Part shown: positions 16,376 through 25,262 of the stretch, piece by piece | Numbering within the stretch: the stretch's first letter is position 1 | How the letters are laid out: each line of letters opens with the position of its first letter | Assembly (NCBI GenBank): GCA_002339675.1 | Contig: DDKB01000020.1 | Coordinates: 1 to 64,000 of the forward strand | Direction: 5' to 3' | DNA from: Stutzerimonas stutzeri | GTDB taxonomy: Bacteria > Pseudomonadota > Gammaproteobacteria > Pseudomonadales > Pseudomonadaceae | DNA length: 64,000 nt | Made by a program: the position numbers and the translations under genes | Notes under the pieces: model-generated | The model's input: only the letters and a program-made list of their open reading frames with translations | The model's database searches: none | Told to the model about the DNA's origin: nothing

Positions 16376-19213
16376 ATGATGATCGACTCCATCCAGGCCA
16401 CCCAGCCGGCGCCCGTGGGCCAGGACGACCCTGCCGAGCCCCGCGATATCGATCAACGGACTGAACGAACCCGACTGCTCTATCAGGGCTCACCCATCGC
16501 CTTGCTGCTGACCCTGTTCAGCTGCCTGGCCTTCGTCGTCCTGCTGTGGGGCGTCGCGCCCGCCGGCCCGCTGCTGGGCTGGGCCAGCATTACCCTGCTG
16601 CTGGCGCTGCTGCGGTTGCAGCAGGTTCGGCGATTCGACCGCGCTGAAGCGGCCGACCAGCAGCGGTACTACTGGCGTCACGCCTTCCTGCTCGGCAGCG
16701 CCGCCACGGCCGCGGCGCTGGGCTACGGCATCGTCGCGCTGGTGCCGGGCGACGACCTGTTGCGCCAGGCGTTGCTCTATAGCGCCGCGGGTTCGGCGAT
16801 CGTGGCCGGCAGCGTGACCAGCGGTGTGTCGGTTCGTGCCTTCCTGGTGTTCGCGATTCCCGCGCTGCTGCCGGCGGGCGTCGTGCTCCTGACCCGCGAG
16901 CAGCCGCAGCAGCAGGCCTGGGGCATCCTGGCCCTCGCGGTGCTGCCGACGCTCGGCCTGATCGCGTGGCAGACCAGCCGCTTGCTGGGCGCCAGCCTCG
17001 AGCAGCGCAGCCAGAACCAGCAGCTGATCCAGCGCCTGCAGCGCATGCGCCTGCAGGCGGCCGAGCTCAATGGTGACCTGGCGACCGAGGTCGAGCAGCG
17101 GCGGTTGGCCGAAGGCCGCCTGCAGGAGGCGCTCGACGGTCTCGAGCGGAGCGTCGCCGAGCGCACCGCAGAGCTGCGCGAAAGCGAGGCGCGGCTGACC
17201 CTCGCTCTCGAGGCCAGCGAGCTGGGCATGTGGGACTGGGACCTGGCCCACGGCGAGGTGCATCACTCGCGCATGGAGGTGATCTTCGGTGTCGGGGCGA
17301 GCGACCGGCTGCGCCTGGTCGGCCATTCGCGCCCGGAGCTGCATGCCGACGACCTCGCACGGGTGCGCCGCGACCTGATCGCGCACCTCAAGGGCGAGAC
17401 CGACACCTATGCAGTCCAGTACCGGGCCTTGCTGCAGGACGGCAGCACCGTGTGGATCGAGGACCGAGGCCGGGTGATGGCGCGCAACGCCGATGGCCGC
17501 GCCACGCGCATGATCGGGACGCGCCGCGACATCAGCGAGAGTCACCGCCAGGCCGAGCAGCTGCGGCTCGCGGCGACCGTGTTCGAGGCGGCGAGCGAAG
17601 GCATGGCGATCATGGACGCCGAGTTTCGCCTGTTGGCGGTCAACCAGGCGTGCTGCACGCTGTCGGGCTACGCGCGCGATGAGCTGGTCGGCCGCAGCGT
17701 GGCGCGGCTGGCCAGTTCGGAGGACAGCCGTCAGCAGTACGCCAGCATTCGCGAATGCCTGGCCCGCGACGGCTACTGGCAGGGCGAGCTGATCGAGACC
17801 CGCAAGAATGGCGAGGTCTATCCGCAGTGGGCGCAGATGCGTGTGGTACACGACGGCCGTGGCCAGGTCAGCAACGTGGTGGCCTTCGTTTCGGACCTGA
17901 GCGTGCGGCGACAAGTGGAGGAGCGGCTGCGCTACCTCACCCATTTCGACGAGCTCACCGGACTGGCCAACCGCAGCCTGCTCAAGGAGCGCCTGCAACT
18001 GACCTGCGAGCGCGCCCGTGCCAGCAACCGCGGCGTGGCGGTGCTCTACATCGACCTTGACCGGTTCAAGGTACTCAACGAAAGCCTTGGCCATGAAGCC
18101 GCCGACCAGCTGCTGCGCGAAGTTTCGCGGCGCCTGTCCAACACATTCTCGGACGCCGACACCCTGGCGCGCCTGTCCGGCGACGAGTTCGTCGCGGTGC
18201 TTGAGGGCTACGGCAGCCTGGCCAGCCTCGCCCACAGTGGCAGTCGGCTGCTGGCGCGTATCAGCAAGCCAATGCTGATCGGCGAGCAGGAGCTGGTGAT
18301 CAGCGCCTCAATCGGCGTCAGCCTGCTGCCGGACAACACCCGCGATGCCGCCACGCTGCTGTTGCAGGCCAACATGGCGATGCAGCATGCCAAGCACCTG
18401 GGCGGCAACACGCTGCAGTTCTTCACCGAGCGCCTGCAGGTCTCGAGCCTGGAAAACCTCAAGCTGGAAAACCAATTGCGCCGGGCGCTCGACGAGCAGC
18501 AGCTGGAAGTCTTCTACCAGCCACGGTTGAACGTCGCCGAGGACCGCCTCGACGCCGCCGAGGCGCTGGTGCGCTGGCGCCACCCGCAGAAAGGCCTCAT
18601 TGCCCCGGGTTTCTTCATTCCGCTGGCCGAAGAGACCGGCCTGATCCTGCCCCTGGGCGAGTTCGTGCTGCGCCAGGCCTGCCGGCAGGCGCGGCAATGG
18701 CAGCTGGACGGCCACGCGCCGCTGCGCGTCTCGGTGAACCTGTCGGTCAAGCAGCTGCGCCAGGGCAACTTCGTCAGCCTGGTGCGCCAGGTACTGGAAG
18801 AAACCGGCCTGCCGGCCGATCGGCTGGAACTGGAACTGACCGAGAGCCAGCTGCTCGATGACATCGACAATGCCATCAACATCAGCCGGCAGTTGCGCGC
18901 GCTGGGCGTGAAGCTGGCCATCGACGACTTCGGAACCGGCTACTCCTCGCTCAGCTACCTCAAACGCTTCCCGGTGGACTACGTGAAGATCGACCGCTCC
19001 TTCATCTGCGAGCTCGACCAGGTCGGCGAGGACTCGGCGATCGTACGCGCCATCATCGCCATGGTTCACAGCCTGGAGCTGAAGGTCGTGGCCGAAGGCG
19101 TCGAAACCCAGGCTCAGATGGATTTCCTCAAGTCCCACGGCTGCGACGAAGTGCAGGGCTACCTCATCAGCCGACCGGTGCCGGCTGACGAGTTCGTCGA
19201 ATTGCTGGGCTGA
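16376..19213 (+). CDS. Membrane PAS-GGDEF-EAL cyclic-di-GMP signalling protein
   Basis: 945 residues. Several hydrophobic spans occupy residues ~38-200, followed by a coiled coil (about 205-270), two PAS domains (about 275-390 and 395-520), a GGDEF domain and an EAL domain. The GGDEF signature is SGDEF (in ARLSGDEFVAVL), one residue off canonical. The EAL domain keeps EALVRW, SVNLS, ELTES, DDFGTGYSS, VKIDRSF and AEGVE, so phosphodiesterase activity is expected. The GGDEF part may be a weak cyclase or a GTP-binding regulator. The membrane-PAS-GGDEF-EAL order recalls RbdA-like proteins, but identity is not claimed. It starts divergently from uvrD; two adjacent ATGs (16376, 16379) are possible starts. 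Confidence 0.93.
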   Translation: MMIDSIQATQPAPVGQDDPAEPRDIDQRTERTRLLYQGSPIALLLTLFSCLAFVVLLWGVAPAGPLLGWASITLLLALLRLQQVRRFDRAEAADQQRYYWRHAFLLGSAATAAALGYGIVALVPGDDLLRQALLYSAAGSAIVAGSVTSGVSVRAFLVFAIPALLPAGVVLLTREQPQQQAWGILALAVLPTLGLIAWQTSRLLGASLEQRSQNQQLIQRLQRMRLQAAELNGDLATEVEQRRLAEGRLQEALDGLERSVAERTAELRESEARLTLALEASELGMWDWDLAHGEVHHSRMEVIFGVGASDRLRLVGHSRPELHADDLARVRRDLIAHLKGETDTYAVQYRALLQDGSTVWIEDRGRVMARNADGRATRMIGTRRDISESHRQAEQLRLAATVFEAASEGMAIMDAEFRLLAVNQACCTLSGYARDELVGRSVARLASSEDSRQQYASIRECLARDGYWQGELIETRKNGEVYPQWAQMRVVHDGRGQVSNVVAFVSDLSVRRQVEERLRYLTHFDELTGLANRSLLKERLQLTCERARASNRGVAVLYIDLDRFKVLNESLGHEAADQLLREVSRRLSNTFSDADTLARLSGDEFVAVLEGYGSLASLAHSGSRLLARISKPMLIGEQELVISASIGVSLLPDNTRDAATLLLQANMAMQHAKHLGGNTLQFFTERLQVSSLENLKLENQLRRALDEQQLEVFYQPRLNVAEDRLDAAEALVRWRHPQKGLIAPGFFIPLAEETGLILPLGEFVLRQACRQARQWQLDGHAPLRVSVNLSVKQLRQGNFVSLVRQVLEETGLPADRLELELTESQLLDDIDNAINISRQLRALGVKLAIDDFGTGYSSLSYLKRFPVDYVKIDRSFICELDQVGEDSAIVRAIIAMVHSLELKVVAEGVETQAQMDFLKSHGCDEVQGYLISRPVPADEFVELLG

Positions 19214-19282
19214 TCGCCCGGGCCAGAATGCCATGCTCATCCTTGGCGCCCGGTCGCACGCAGCGCGTGCTCCTACAGTCCA

Positions 19283-19353
19283 GTAGGGTGGGCTTCGGCC
19301 CACCGCTTGCCCCGGCGCTACAGCCACTGATGGTGGGCTGAAGCCCACCCTAC
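19283..19353. repeat. Large inverted repeat between convergent genes
   Basis: Arms 19283-19304 and 19332-19353 are complementary at 21 of 22 positions (GTAGGGTGGGCTTCGGCCCACC and its partner), with a 27-base loop. It lies between the convergent EAL and trhP genes. It looks like a dispersed REP-like element and probably doubles as a bidirectional terminator. Confidence 0.75.
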
Positions 19354-19416
19354 AACCGTCGCGGCGAAACCCGCCACGCGGTTGAGCGGGTCTTGGCTGG
19401 CGCGCCGTGCCGGCGG

Positions 19417-20787
19417 CTAGCCGCGGGTGGTGCTGCCGTCGAGTTCGCGCATCAGCAGGGCGTAGCGCAGATCGACGTCGTCCGGCACCGCCAGGTACAC
19501 CGTATGGCCGTCGCCCGGTGCCACCTCGGTGCGTTCGCCGCGCTTGTTTTCCAGAGCGTCCAGGCGGAAGTTGAGGTTGCCTTGGGGCGTCATCAGCTCC
19601 AGGCGGTCGCCCACAGCGAAGCGGTTCTTGACGATGACCTCGGCCAGCCCGTTGCGCCGCTCGCCGGTCAGTTCGCCGACGAACTGCTGGCGCTCGGAAA
19701 GCGAGAAGCCGCGCTCGTAGTTCTGGTATTCGTCATGCACATGGCGGCGCAGGAAACCTTCGGTGTAGCCGCGGTGGGCCAGCGATTCGAGGGTGTCCAT
19801 CAGCGACCTGTCGAACGGCTGGCCAGCGAGGGCGTCATCGATGGCCTTGCGGTAGACCTGCGCGGTGCGTGCAACGTAGTAGTGGCTCTTGGTGCGGCCC
19901 TCGATCTTCAGTGAGTGCACGCCAATCTGCACCAGGCGCTCGACATGCTGCACGGCGCGCAGGTCTTTGGAGTTCATGATGTAGGTGCCGTGCTCGTCCT
20001 CGAAGGCGGACATGAATTCGCCCGGACGGCTGCTGTCTTCGAGCAGGAATACCTCGTCAGTTGGCGCGCCGACCCCGAGGGTCGGTTCGGGGCGGCCCGG
20101 CTCGGCCGGTTGCACGACGATCGGCTCGTACTTATGCACGATGTCGCCGACTTCGTTTTCCTTCGCCTCGTGGGTCTTGTATTCCCAGCGACAGGCGTTG
20201 GTGCAGGTGCCCTGGTTGGGGTCGCGCTTGTTGATATAGCCCGACAGCAGGCAGCGGCCGGAATAGGCCATGCATAGGGCGCCGTGGACGAAGACTTCCA
20301 GCTCCATGCCCGGCACCTGTTCGCGGACTTCGCCGATCTCCTCCAGCGACAGTTCGCGGGACAGGATCACCCGGCTGACACCCTGGCTTTCCCAGAACTT
20401 CACCGTCGCCCAGTTCACCGCGTTGGCCTGCACCGAGAGGTGAATGGTCTGCTGCGGGAAATGCTGGCGCACCAGCATGATCAGCCCGGGATCGGACATG
20501 ATCAGCGCGTCCGGTCCCATCGCCACCACCGGCTCCAGGTCCTTGATGAAGGTCTTTAGCTTGGCGTTGTGCGGCGCGATGTTGACCACCACGTAGAACT
20601 GCTTGCCCAGCGCATGCGCTTCGTCGATGCCAAGCTTGAGGTTGGCGTGGTCGAATTCGTTGTTGCGCACCCGCAGGCTGTAGCGTGGCTGCCCGGCGTA
20701 GACGGCATCGGCGCCGTAGGCGAAGGCGTAACGCATGGCTTTGAGGGTGCCGGCGGGCGACAGCAGTTCGGTGCGGGGCAGGGGCAT
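19417..20787 (-). CDS. trhP: U32 peptidase-family tRNA hydroxylation protein TrhP (YegQ)
   Basis: 456 residues, close to E. coli YegQ/TrhP. This family is needed for prephenate-dependent 5-hydroxyuridine formation at tRNA position 34. The N-terminus ELLSPAGTLKAMRYAFAYGADAVY and the U32 signature EVFVHGALCMAYSGRCLLSG are intact, with further cysteines in GTCTNACRW, consistent with an iron-sulfur cluster. The ATG at 20787 directly precedes the conserved segment. It is a single gene, convergent with the EAL gene; no other tRNA-modification gene is next to it. Confidence 0.93.
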   Translation of the reverse strand: MPLPRTELLSPAGTLKAMRYAFAYGADAVYAGQPRYSLRVRNNEFDHANLKLGIDEAHALGKQFYVVVNIAPHNAKLKTFIKDLEPVVAMGPDALIMSDPGLIMLVRQHFPQQTIHLSVQANAVNWATVKFWESQGVSRVILSRELSLEEIGEVREQVPGMELEVFVHGALCMAYSGRCLLSGYINKRDPNQGTCTNACRWEYKTHEAKENEVGDIVHKYEPIVVQPAEPGRPEPTLGVGAPTDEVFLLEDSSRPGEFMSAFEDEHGTYIMNSKDLRAVQHVERLVQIGVHSLKIEGRTKSHYYVARTAQVYRKAIDDALAGQPFDRSLMDTLESLAHRGYTEGFLRRHVHDEYQNYERGFSLSERQQFVGELTGERRNGLAEVIVKNRFAVGDRLELMTPQGNLNFRLDALENKRGERTEVAPGDGHTVYLAVPDDVDLRYALLMRELDGSTTRG

Positions 20788-20966
20788 GGTGCGGTGACTC
20801 GGTACAGGAAAGGCGCGAATTCTACCGAGTTGATCCGGCGTTTTCCCCCTGTCCGGTCAAGTGGAGGTGCACCACGCCGCGCCGTTTGGCGCGGTTGGTG
20901 ATCCCCTCGTTCGGCCCTGCCGGTGGACGAGTGGCCGGCAGCGGCGCCGGCCAGGTCGCGGCGGCG

Positions 20967-22394
20967 TCAGGCCGCGGCGATCACGTCACCGTGGTTTTCC
21001 GGCTCGATCAGCGCGCGATGCAGCGCGGCGACGGCGTCGTCGTAGTCTTCCTCGTTGACCACGCACTGCATCTCGACCTGACGGATCGACTGGTGCACCG
21101 CCTGGATGCTGATGCCGGCGCCGGCCAGCGCGGCCACGGTCTTGGCGAGGATGCCCTTGACCTTGAGGTCCGAGCCGATCGCCGAGACGATCGCGACGTT
21201 GTGGACCGTGACCTCGGCCGCCGGGTACTTCTCTTCGATCAGTCGTGCGGCGCGGTTGATCAGCTTGCGCGAGCCGGAGGCGTAGTAGGTGATGCTGTTG
21301 GCATCGGAGTCCTTGTTCACCACATAGAGGCGCAGCTGCTTGAGTAGGCGGCTGATCTCGATGTCGTAGCCGATGTCCCCGAGCATGTCCTGGTCGAACA
21401 CCTCGATGCCGAAGACGTCCTTGCGCCCGGCGATGATTTCGACGCAGGGCCGCTCACTGCGGTAGTCCTGGCTGATGAGGGTGCCGGCATGCTCGGGTTC
21501 GAAGGCGTTCTTGATGCGCAGTTCGATGCCGGCGCGGCGCAGGGTCTTGGCCGCTCGCGGGTGGATCGCCTCCATGCCCAGGTTCGACAACTGGTCGGCC
21601 ACGTCGTAGTTGGTACGGCCGATGGTGACCACCTTGTCCGCGCCGACCAGATTCGGGTCGGCGGAGGAAAGGTGGAACTCCTTGTGGATGATCGCCTCGC
21701 GGGCGCCGGTGGCCGCGGCAATCTGGGCAAAGGTAATCTCGCTGTAACCGCGGTCGAAGGTGTTCATCAGGCCTTCGCTGCAATGGGTGTAGCCGGTGGC
21801 GACCACCAGTTCGCGGGACAGGTCCACTTCCTCGAAGCTGTGCCGCACCATTTCCTCGAACGGCAGCGGCGCGTCACGGTGCCAGCCGGTGAGGTCGACC
21901 ATCTTGGCGTTGACGCCGCGGTGCTTGAGCGCCAGTACCGAGTTGAAGGCACTGTGCGCTTCGCCGAGGGAGGCCAGCATCTCGCGGACCTTCATCAGGT
22001 GCTCGTCGAGCTGGAAGTGGCCGTAGGCGCAGAGGCGCTGCAGGCTGCTCATGCACTCGCGGGCATCGTCGATGCGCGAGTTGATGAACTGGTTGGCCGC
22101 CCGCCGCTCGAACTCACCGAACAGCTCGGCGTTCTTGTCGAGCATGCGCGTGCGCACGGTTTCCAGCGCGTCGAGCCAGGCACCCTCGTTGCGTGCGTCG
22201 GCGAAGCGTTGATAGACGCCAGGCTCGCCGGTCTTCTTGTGCTCGAGCAGCAGGTTGGTCATGCCGCTGTAGGCCGAGACGACGAACACGCGCTGGTACA
22301 GCGCAGCGCCTTCACGGCCGCCGATGAAGATGTTGTCCAGCAGTTCCTCGAAGCGGCTCATGGATGTGCCGCCGATTTTTTCTACGGTATGCAT
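20967..22394 (-). CDS. ask: Aspartate kinase of the ectoine cluster
   Basis: 475 residues. The N-terminal kinase domain begins with VEKIGGTSM, and C-terminal ACT domains include IEISRLLKQLRLYVVNKDSD and ILAKTVAALAGAGISIQAVHQ. It phosphorylates aspartate, the first step towards aspartate semialdehyde, which EctB consumes. This divergent Ask_Ect type is found with ectABCD in P. stutzeri and is thought to be less feedback-inhibited than the general LysC. It is last in the operon, ~100 bases after ectD, with a hairpin in between that may reduce read-through. A GGGAAG precedes the ATG. Confidence 0.94.
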   Translation of the reverse strand: MHTVEKIGGTSMSRFEELLDNIFIGGREGAALYQRVFVVSAYSGMTNLLLEHKKTGEPGVYQRFADARNEGAWLDALETVRTRMLDKNAELFGEFERRAANQFINSRIDDARECMSSLQRLCAYGHFQLDEHLMKVREMLASLGEAHSAFNSVLALKHRGVNAKMVDLTGWHRDAPLPFEEMVRHSFEEVDLSRELVVATGYTHCSEGLMNTFDRGYSEITFAQIAAATGAREAIIHKEFHLSSADPNLVGADKVVTIGRTNYDVADQLSNLGMEAIHPRAAKTLRRAGIELRIKNAFEPEHAGTLISQDYRSERPCVEIIAGRKDVFGIEVFDQDMLGDIGYDIEISRLLKQLRLYVVNKDSDANSITYYASGSRKLINRAARLIEEKYPAAEVTVHNVAIVSAIGSDLKVKGILAKTVAALAGAGISIQAVHQSIRQVEMQCVVNEEDYDDAVAALHRALIEPENHGDVIAAA

Positions 22395-22464
22395 CGATTC
22401 AACTTCCCGTCTTGGGGGTGAATTTTCATCCCTGGGCCGCCTTTATCCGGCCGCCAACAAAGAG

Positions 22465-22485
22465 CAGGCCCGGTAGTCGGGCCTG
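22465..22485 (-). terminator. Hairpin between ectD and ask
   Basis: An 8-bp stem CAGGCCCG / CGGGCCTG with a 5-base loop lies 10 bases after the ectD stop codon. There is no long T-tract. It could be a partial terminator or an mRNA-stabilising hairpin that sets ask expression relative to ectABCD. Confidence 0.5.
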
Positions 22486-22495
22486 GTCGGGTACA

Positions 22496-23413
22496 TCAGA
22501 GATAGTTCTGTTTCTGGATGTGCAGCGGCTCGAAGCGTTCGCGTTCGGCAACGAAGGCCGGGCGCGGGGCCAGGCCGCAGAACGGCGCCTGCGCGGCATT
22601 ATCCACGTGGTTGTAGACGTAGAACAGGTTGCTGCGCGCGCTGGGCGTGATGTTGCTGTTCGAGCCGTGCATGGTGTTGCAGTCGAAGAACACCACGCTG
22701 CCCGCGGGACCTGTGGCCGTATCGATGCCGTAGCGATCGGCGAGGCGCGCCAGGCTGTCGTGGTCCGGTACGCCGAACTCCTGCTTGCGCAGCGACTTCT
22801 CGTAGTGGTTCTCCGGCGTCGCGCCGACGCAGCGGATGTAGTGCTTGTGCGATCCGGGCACCAGCATCAGCGGGCCATTGTGCGGCTCGTTGTCGGTGAG
22901 CAGGATCGAGCAACTGAGGGTGCGCATGCGTGGCAGGCCGTCCTCGACGTGCCAGGTCTCGAAATCCGAATGCCAGTAGAACTCCTTACCGGTAAAGCCG
23001 GGTTTGAAGTTCATCCGCGACTGGTGCACATAGATGTCGCCGCCGAGGATGAAGCTGGCGATGGCGGCAATGCGCGCGTCGCAGGCGACACGGGCGAACA
23101 GCGGGTTGTCGGCGTGGATGGCGAACACCGAGCGGATCGCGCCGCTGTCGGGTTCCTTGATGGTCTTGCCGGACTCGGCGACGGCCGGGTCCTGGCGCAT
23201 GCGGTCGAGCTCCTCGCGGAATACCGCGACTTCCTCGGCGCTGAAGAGATTGGGGATGACCAGATAGCCGTCTCGCTCGAAGCGTTCGATCTGGTCGGGT
23301 GCGATCGGGGCGTTGGCCAAGTCATTGCGATAGACGACCGGATCCAGACGCTCCTGCCAGCTGGGTTCATCGTGCTGGCGCGAAGGGTACAGGTCGGCTT
23401 GCACGGGGTTCAC
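22496..23413 (-). CDS. ectD: Ectoine 5-hydroxylase
   Basis: 305 residues. A non-haem iron(II) 2-oxoglutarate dioxygenase that converts ectoine to 5-hydroxyectoine. The signature FYWHSDFETWHVEDGLPRMR carries the iron ligands His and Asp, and the later MHGS (CNTMHGSNSNITPSARSN) supplies the second His; the Arg in that segment fits 2-oxoglutarate binding. The predicted start is a GTG at 23413 with AGGAG seven bases upstream; a GTG nine bases further in is less well spaced. It follows ectC after ~56 bases, within the ectABCD-ask operon. Confidence 0.95.
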   Translation of the reverse strand: MNPVQADLYPSRQHDEPSWQERLDPVVYRNDLANAPIAPDQIERFERDGYLVIPNLFSAEEVAVFREELDRMRQDPAVAESGKTIKEPDSGAIRSVFAIHADNPLFARVACDARIAAIASFILGGDIYVHQSRMNFKPGFTGKEFYWHSDFETWHVEDGLPRMRTLSCSILLTDNEPHNGPLMLVPGSHKHYIRCVGATPENHYEKSLRKQEFGVPDHDSLARLADRYGIDTATGPAGSVVFFDCNTMHGSNSNITPSARSNLFYVYNHVDNAAQAPFCGLAPRPAFVAERERFEPLHIQKQNYL

Positions 23414-23469
23414 TTCACTTCTCCTCGATATAAATGCGCAAGGCGGACATGCCGCCCTGCAGGGTCGCC

Positions 23470-23868
23470 TCACACGACGGTTTCGGCCTCAAGCGGATAA
23501 ACGCCGCTGGCGTCATGCACTTCCTTGCCGTTGAGCGGCGGATTGAAAACGCACGCCATCTTCATGTCCTCGGAGCCGCCGCGCAGCAGGTGCTCGTCGT
23601 GCTTGTCGAGGATGTAGAGCGTGCCGGGTTCGATCTTGTAGATCTTGCCGTCGGCAATGGTTTCGACCTCGCCGTTACCGCTGATGCAGTACACCGACTC
23701 CAGGTGGTTCTGGTAATGAATATGCGTCTCGGTGTTGGCGTAGATGGTGGTGATGTGGAACGAGAAGCCCATCTTGTCGTCCTTGAGCAGCATGCGGGTG
23801 CTGTCCCAAGTCTCGGTGGTGATCTTGCGGTTGGACTGCTCGCAGTCAGCCAGGGTACGTACGATCAT
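23470..23868 (-). CDS. ectC: L-ectoine synthase
   Basis: 132 residues, a cupin enzyme that closes the ring of N-gamma-acetyl-diaminobutyrate to form ectoine. Typical segments: MIVRTLADCEQS at the start, TTIYANTETHIHYQNHLESV and YILDKHDEHLLRGG. The frame is open further upstream, but the ATG at 23868 has AGAGGA before it and matches the family N-terminus. It is separated from ectB by 119 bases containing a GC-rich hairpin. Confidence 0.96.
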   Translation of the reverse strand: MIVRTLADCEQSNRKITTETWDSTRMLLKDDKMGFSFHITTIYANTETHIHYQNHLESVYCISGNGEVETIADGKIYKIEPGTLYILDKHDEHLLRGGSEDMKMACVFNPPLNGKEVHDASGVYPLEAETVV

Positions 23869-23929
23869 GAATTCGGTCCTCTTGATAGGCGGATGGCTGG
23901 TGGTTGGCAGCGCGCTGCGCTGTCGATGA

Positions 23930-23956
23930 CCGGCGGGAACGGTTCGCTCCCGCCGG
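23930..23956 (-). other. Hairpin between ectB and ectC
   Basis: A perfect 9-bp stem CCGGCGGGA / TCCCGCCGG with a 9-base loop, without a T-tract, in the 119-base gap between ectB and ectC. It may be an mRNA stability or processing element within the operon. Confidence 0.45.
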
Positions 23957-23987
23957 CCAGACCCCGCGCAGGGGCCTGACCACCGCG

Positions 23988-25262
23988 TCAGGCGGTCTGT
24001 TCGCTCGCCTGTTCGGACATCACGGCCGCGAAGGCCTTGTCCAGGGTGCTCATGGCCTTGTCGATCTGCTCTTCGCTGATCACCAGCGGGCAGAGGCACT
24101 TGACCACTTCGCTGTGGGCGCCGCTGGTTTCCACCACCAGGCCGTTCTCGAAGGCGTGGCGGCAGACCGCGGCGGCCGTGTCGCCGTCCGGGCAGCTGAT
24201 GCCGATCATCATGCCGCGGCCCTTGACGAACAGCGAATCGGGGCCGTAACGGCGGACGATCTTGTGCATGCCGTCGGCGATGCGCTTGCCCTTGGCCTGG
24301 ACGCTCTTGGCGAAGGTGTCGTCCTTCCAGAAGTGCTCGATCGCAGCAGCGGCAGTGACGAACGCGTGGTTGTTACCGCGGAAGGTGCCGTTGTGCTCGC
24401 CCGGCTTCCATTGATCCAGCTCCTTGCGCAGCAGCACCATGGCGAACGGCAGGCCGTAGCCGGAAAGCGACTTGGACAGGGTAATCATGTCCGGCTTGAT
24501 GCCCATCTCTTCGAAGCTGAAGAAGGTGCCGGTCCGGCCACAGCCGGCCTGGATGTCGTCGACGATCAGCAGCATCTCGTGCTTGCGGCAGAGTTTTTCC
24601 AGCTTGCGGACCCACTCGGCGGAGGCGGCATTCAGGCCACCTTCGCCCTGGACCACCTCGACGATCACCGCGGCCGGCTTGTCGATGCCGCTGGACGGGT
24701 CGGTCAACAGCTTGTCCATCATCGCAATGGTGTTGACCTTGTCGCCGAAGTAGTTGGCGTAGGGCATGCGGCTGACGTCGGTCAGCGGAACGCCGGCGGC
24801 GCCACGGTGGTGCTTGTTGCCGGTCGCCGCGAGCGCGCCGATGCTGCAGCCGTGGAAGCCGTTGGTGAAGCTGATGATGTTGTTGCGGCCGGTCACCTTG
24901 CGCGCCAGCTTCAACGCGGCTTCGACGGCGTTGGTGCCGGTCGGGCCGGTGAACTGCATGACGTAGTCCATGTTGCGCGGCTTGAGGATCAGGCGATCGA
25001 AGGTCGAGAGGAAGGTTTCCTTCGCCTCGGAGTACATGTCCAAGCCGTGGGTGATGCCGTCGGCTTCGATGTAGTCGAGCAGCGCCTGCTTGAGCACCGG
25101 ATGGTTGTGGCCGTAGTTGAGGGTGCCGGCACCGGCGAGGAAGTCGATGTAGTGCTTGCCTTCGCGGGTGATGAGTTCGGCGCCACGGGCCTGCTTGAAG
25201 ACCACGGGAAAGGAGCGGCAGTAGCTGCGAACGCCAGATTCGTGCAGTTCGAAAGTTTTCAT
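23988..25262 (-). CDS. ectB: Diaminobutyrate-2-oxoglutarate aminotransferase
   Basis: 424 residues. A class III PLP aminotransferase that makes L-2,4-diaminobutyrate from aspartate semialdehyde and glutamate, the first committed step of ectoine synthesis. The PLP lysine is in ITLSKSLSGYGLPFAM; the segments FTGPTGTNAVEAALKLAR and IVDDIQAGCGRTGTFFSFE are characteristic. Its ATG overlaps the ectA stop by four bases (ATGA), and AGAGGA precedes it. Confidence 0.96.
   Translation of the reverse strand: MKTFELHESGVRSYCRSFPVVFKQARGAELITREGKHYIDFLAGAGTLNYGHNHPVLKQALLDYIEADGITHGLDMYSEAKETFLSTFDRLILKPRNMDYVMQFTGPTGTNAVEAALKLARKVTGRNNIISFTNGFHGCSIGALAATGNKHHRGAAGVPLTDVSRMPYANYFGDKVNTIAMMDKLLTDPSSGIDKPAAVIVEVVQGEGGLNAASAEWVRKLEKLCRKHEMLLIVDDIQAGCGRTGTFFSFEEMGIKPDMITLSKSLSGYGLPFAMVLLRKELDQWKPGEHNGTFRGNNHAFVTAAAAIEHFWKDDTFAKSVQAKGKRIADGMHKIVRRYGPDSLFVKGRGMMIGISCPDGDTAAAVCRHAFENGLVVETSGAHSEVVKCLCPLVISEEQIDKAMSTLDKAFAAVMSEQASEQTA

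Noticed and set aside
20879..20897. GC-rich palindrome downstream of ask as a terminator
   Set aside because: Stem CCGCGCC/GGCGCGG is present but without a T-tract and ~70 bases past the stop; not strong enough to annotate.
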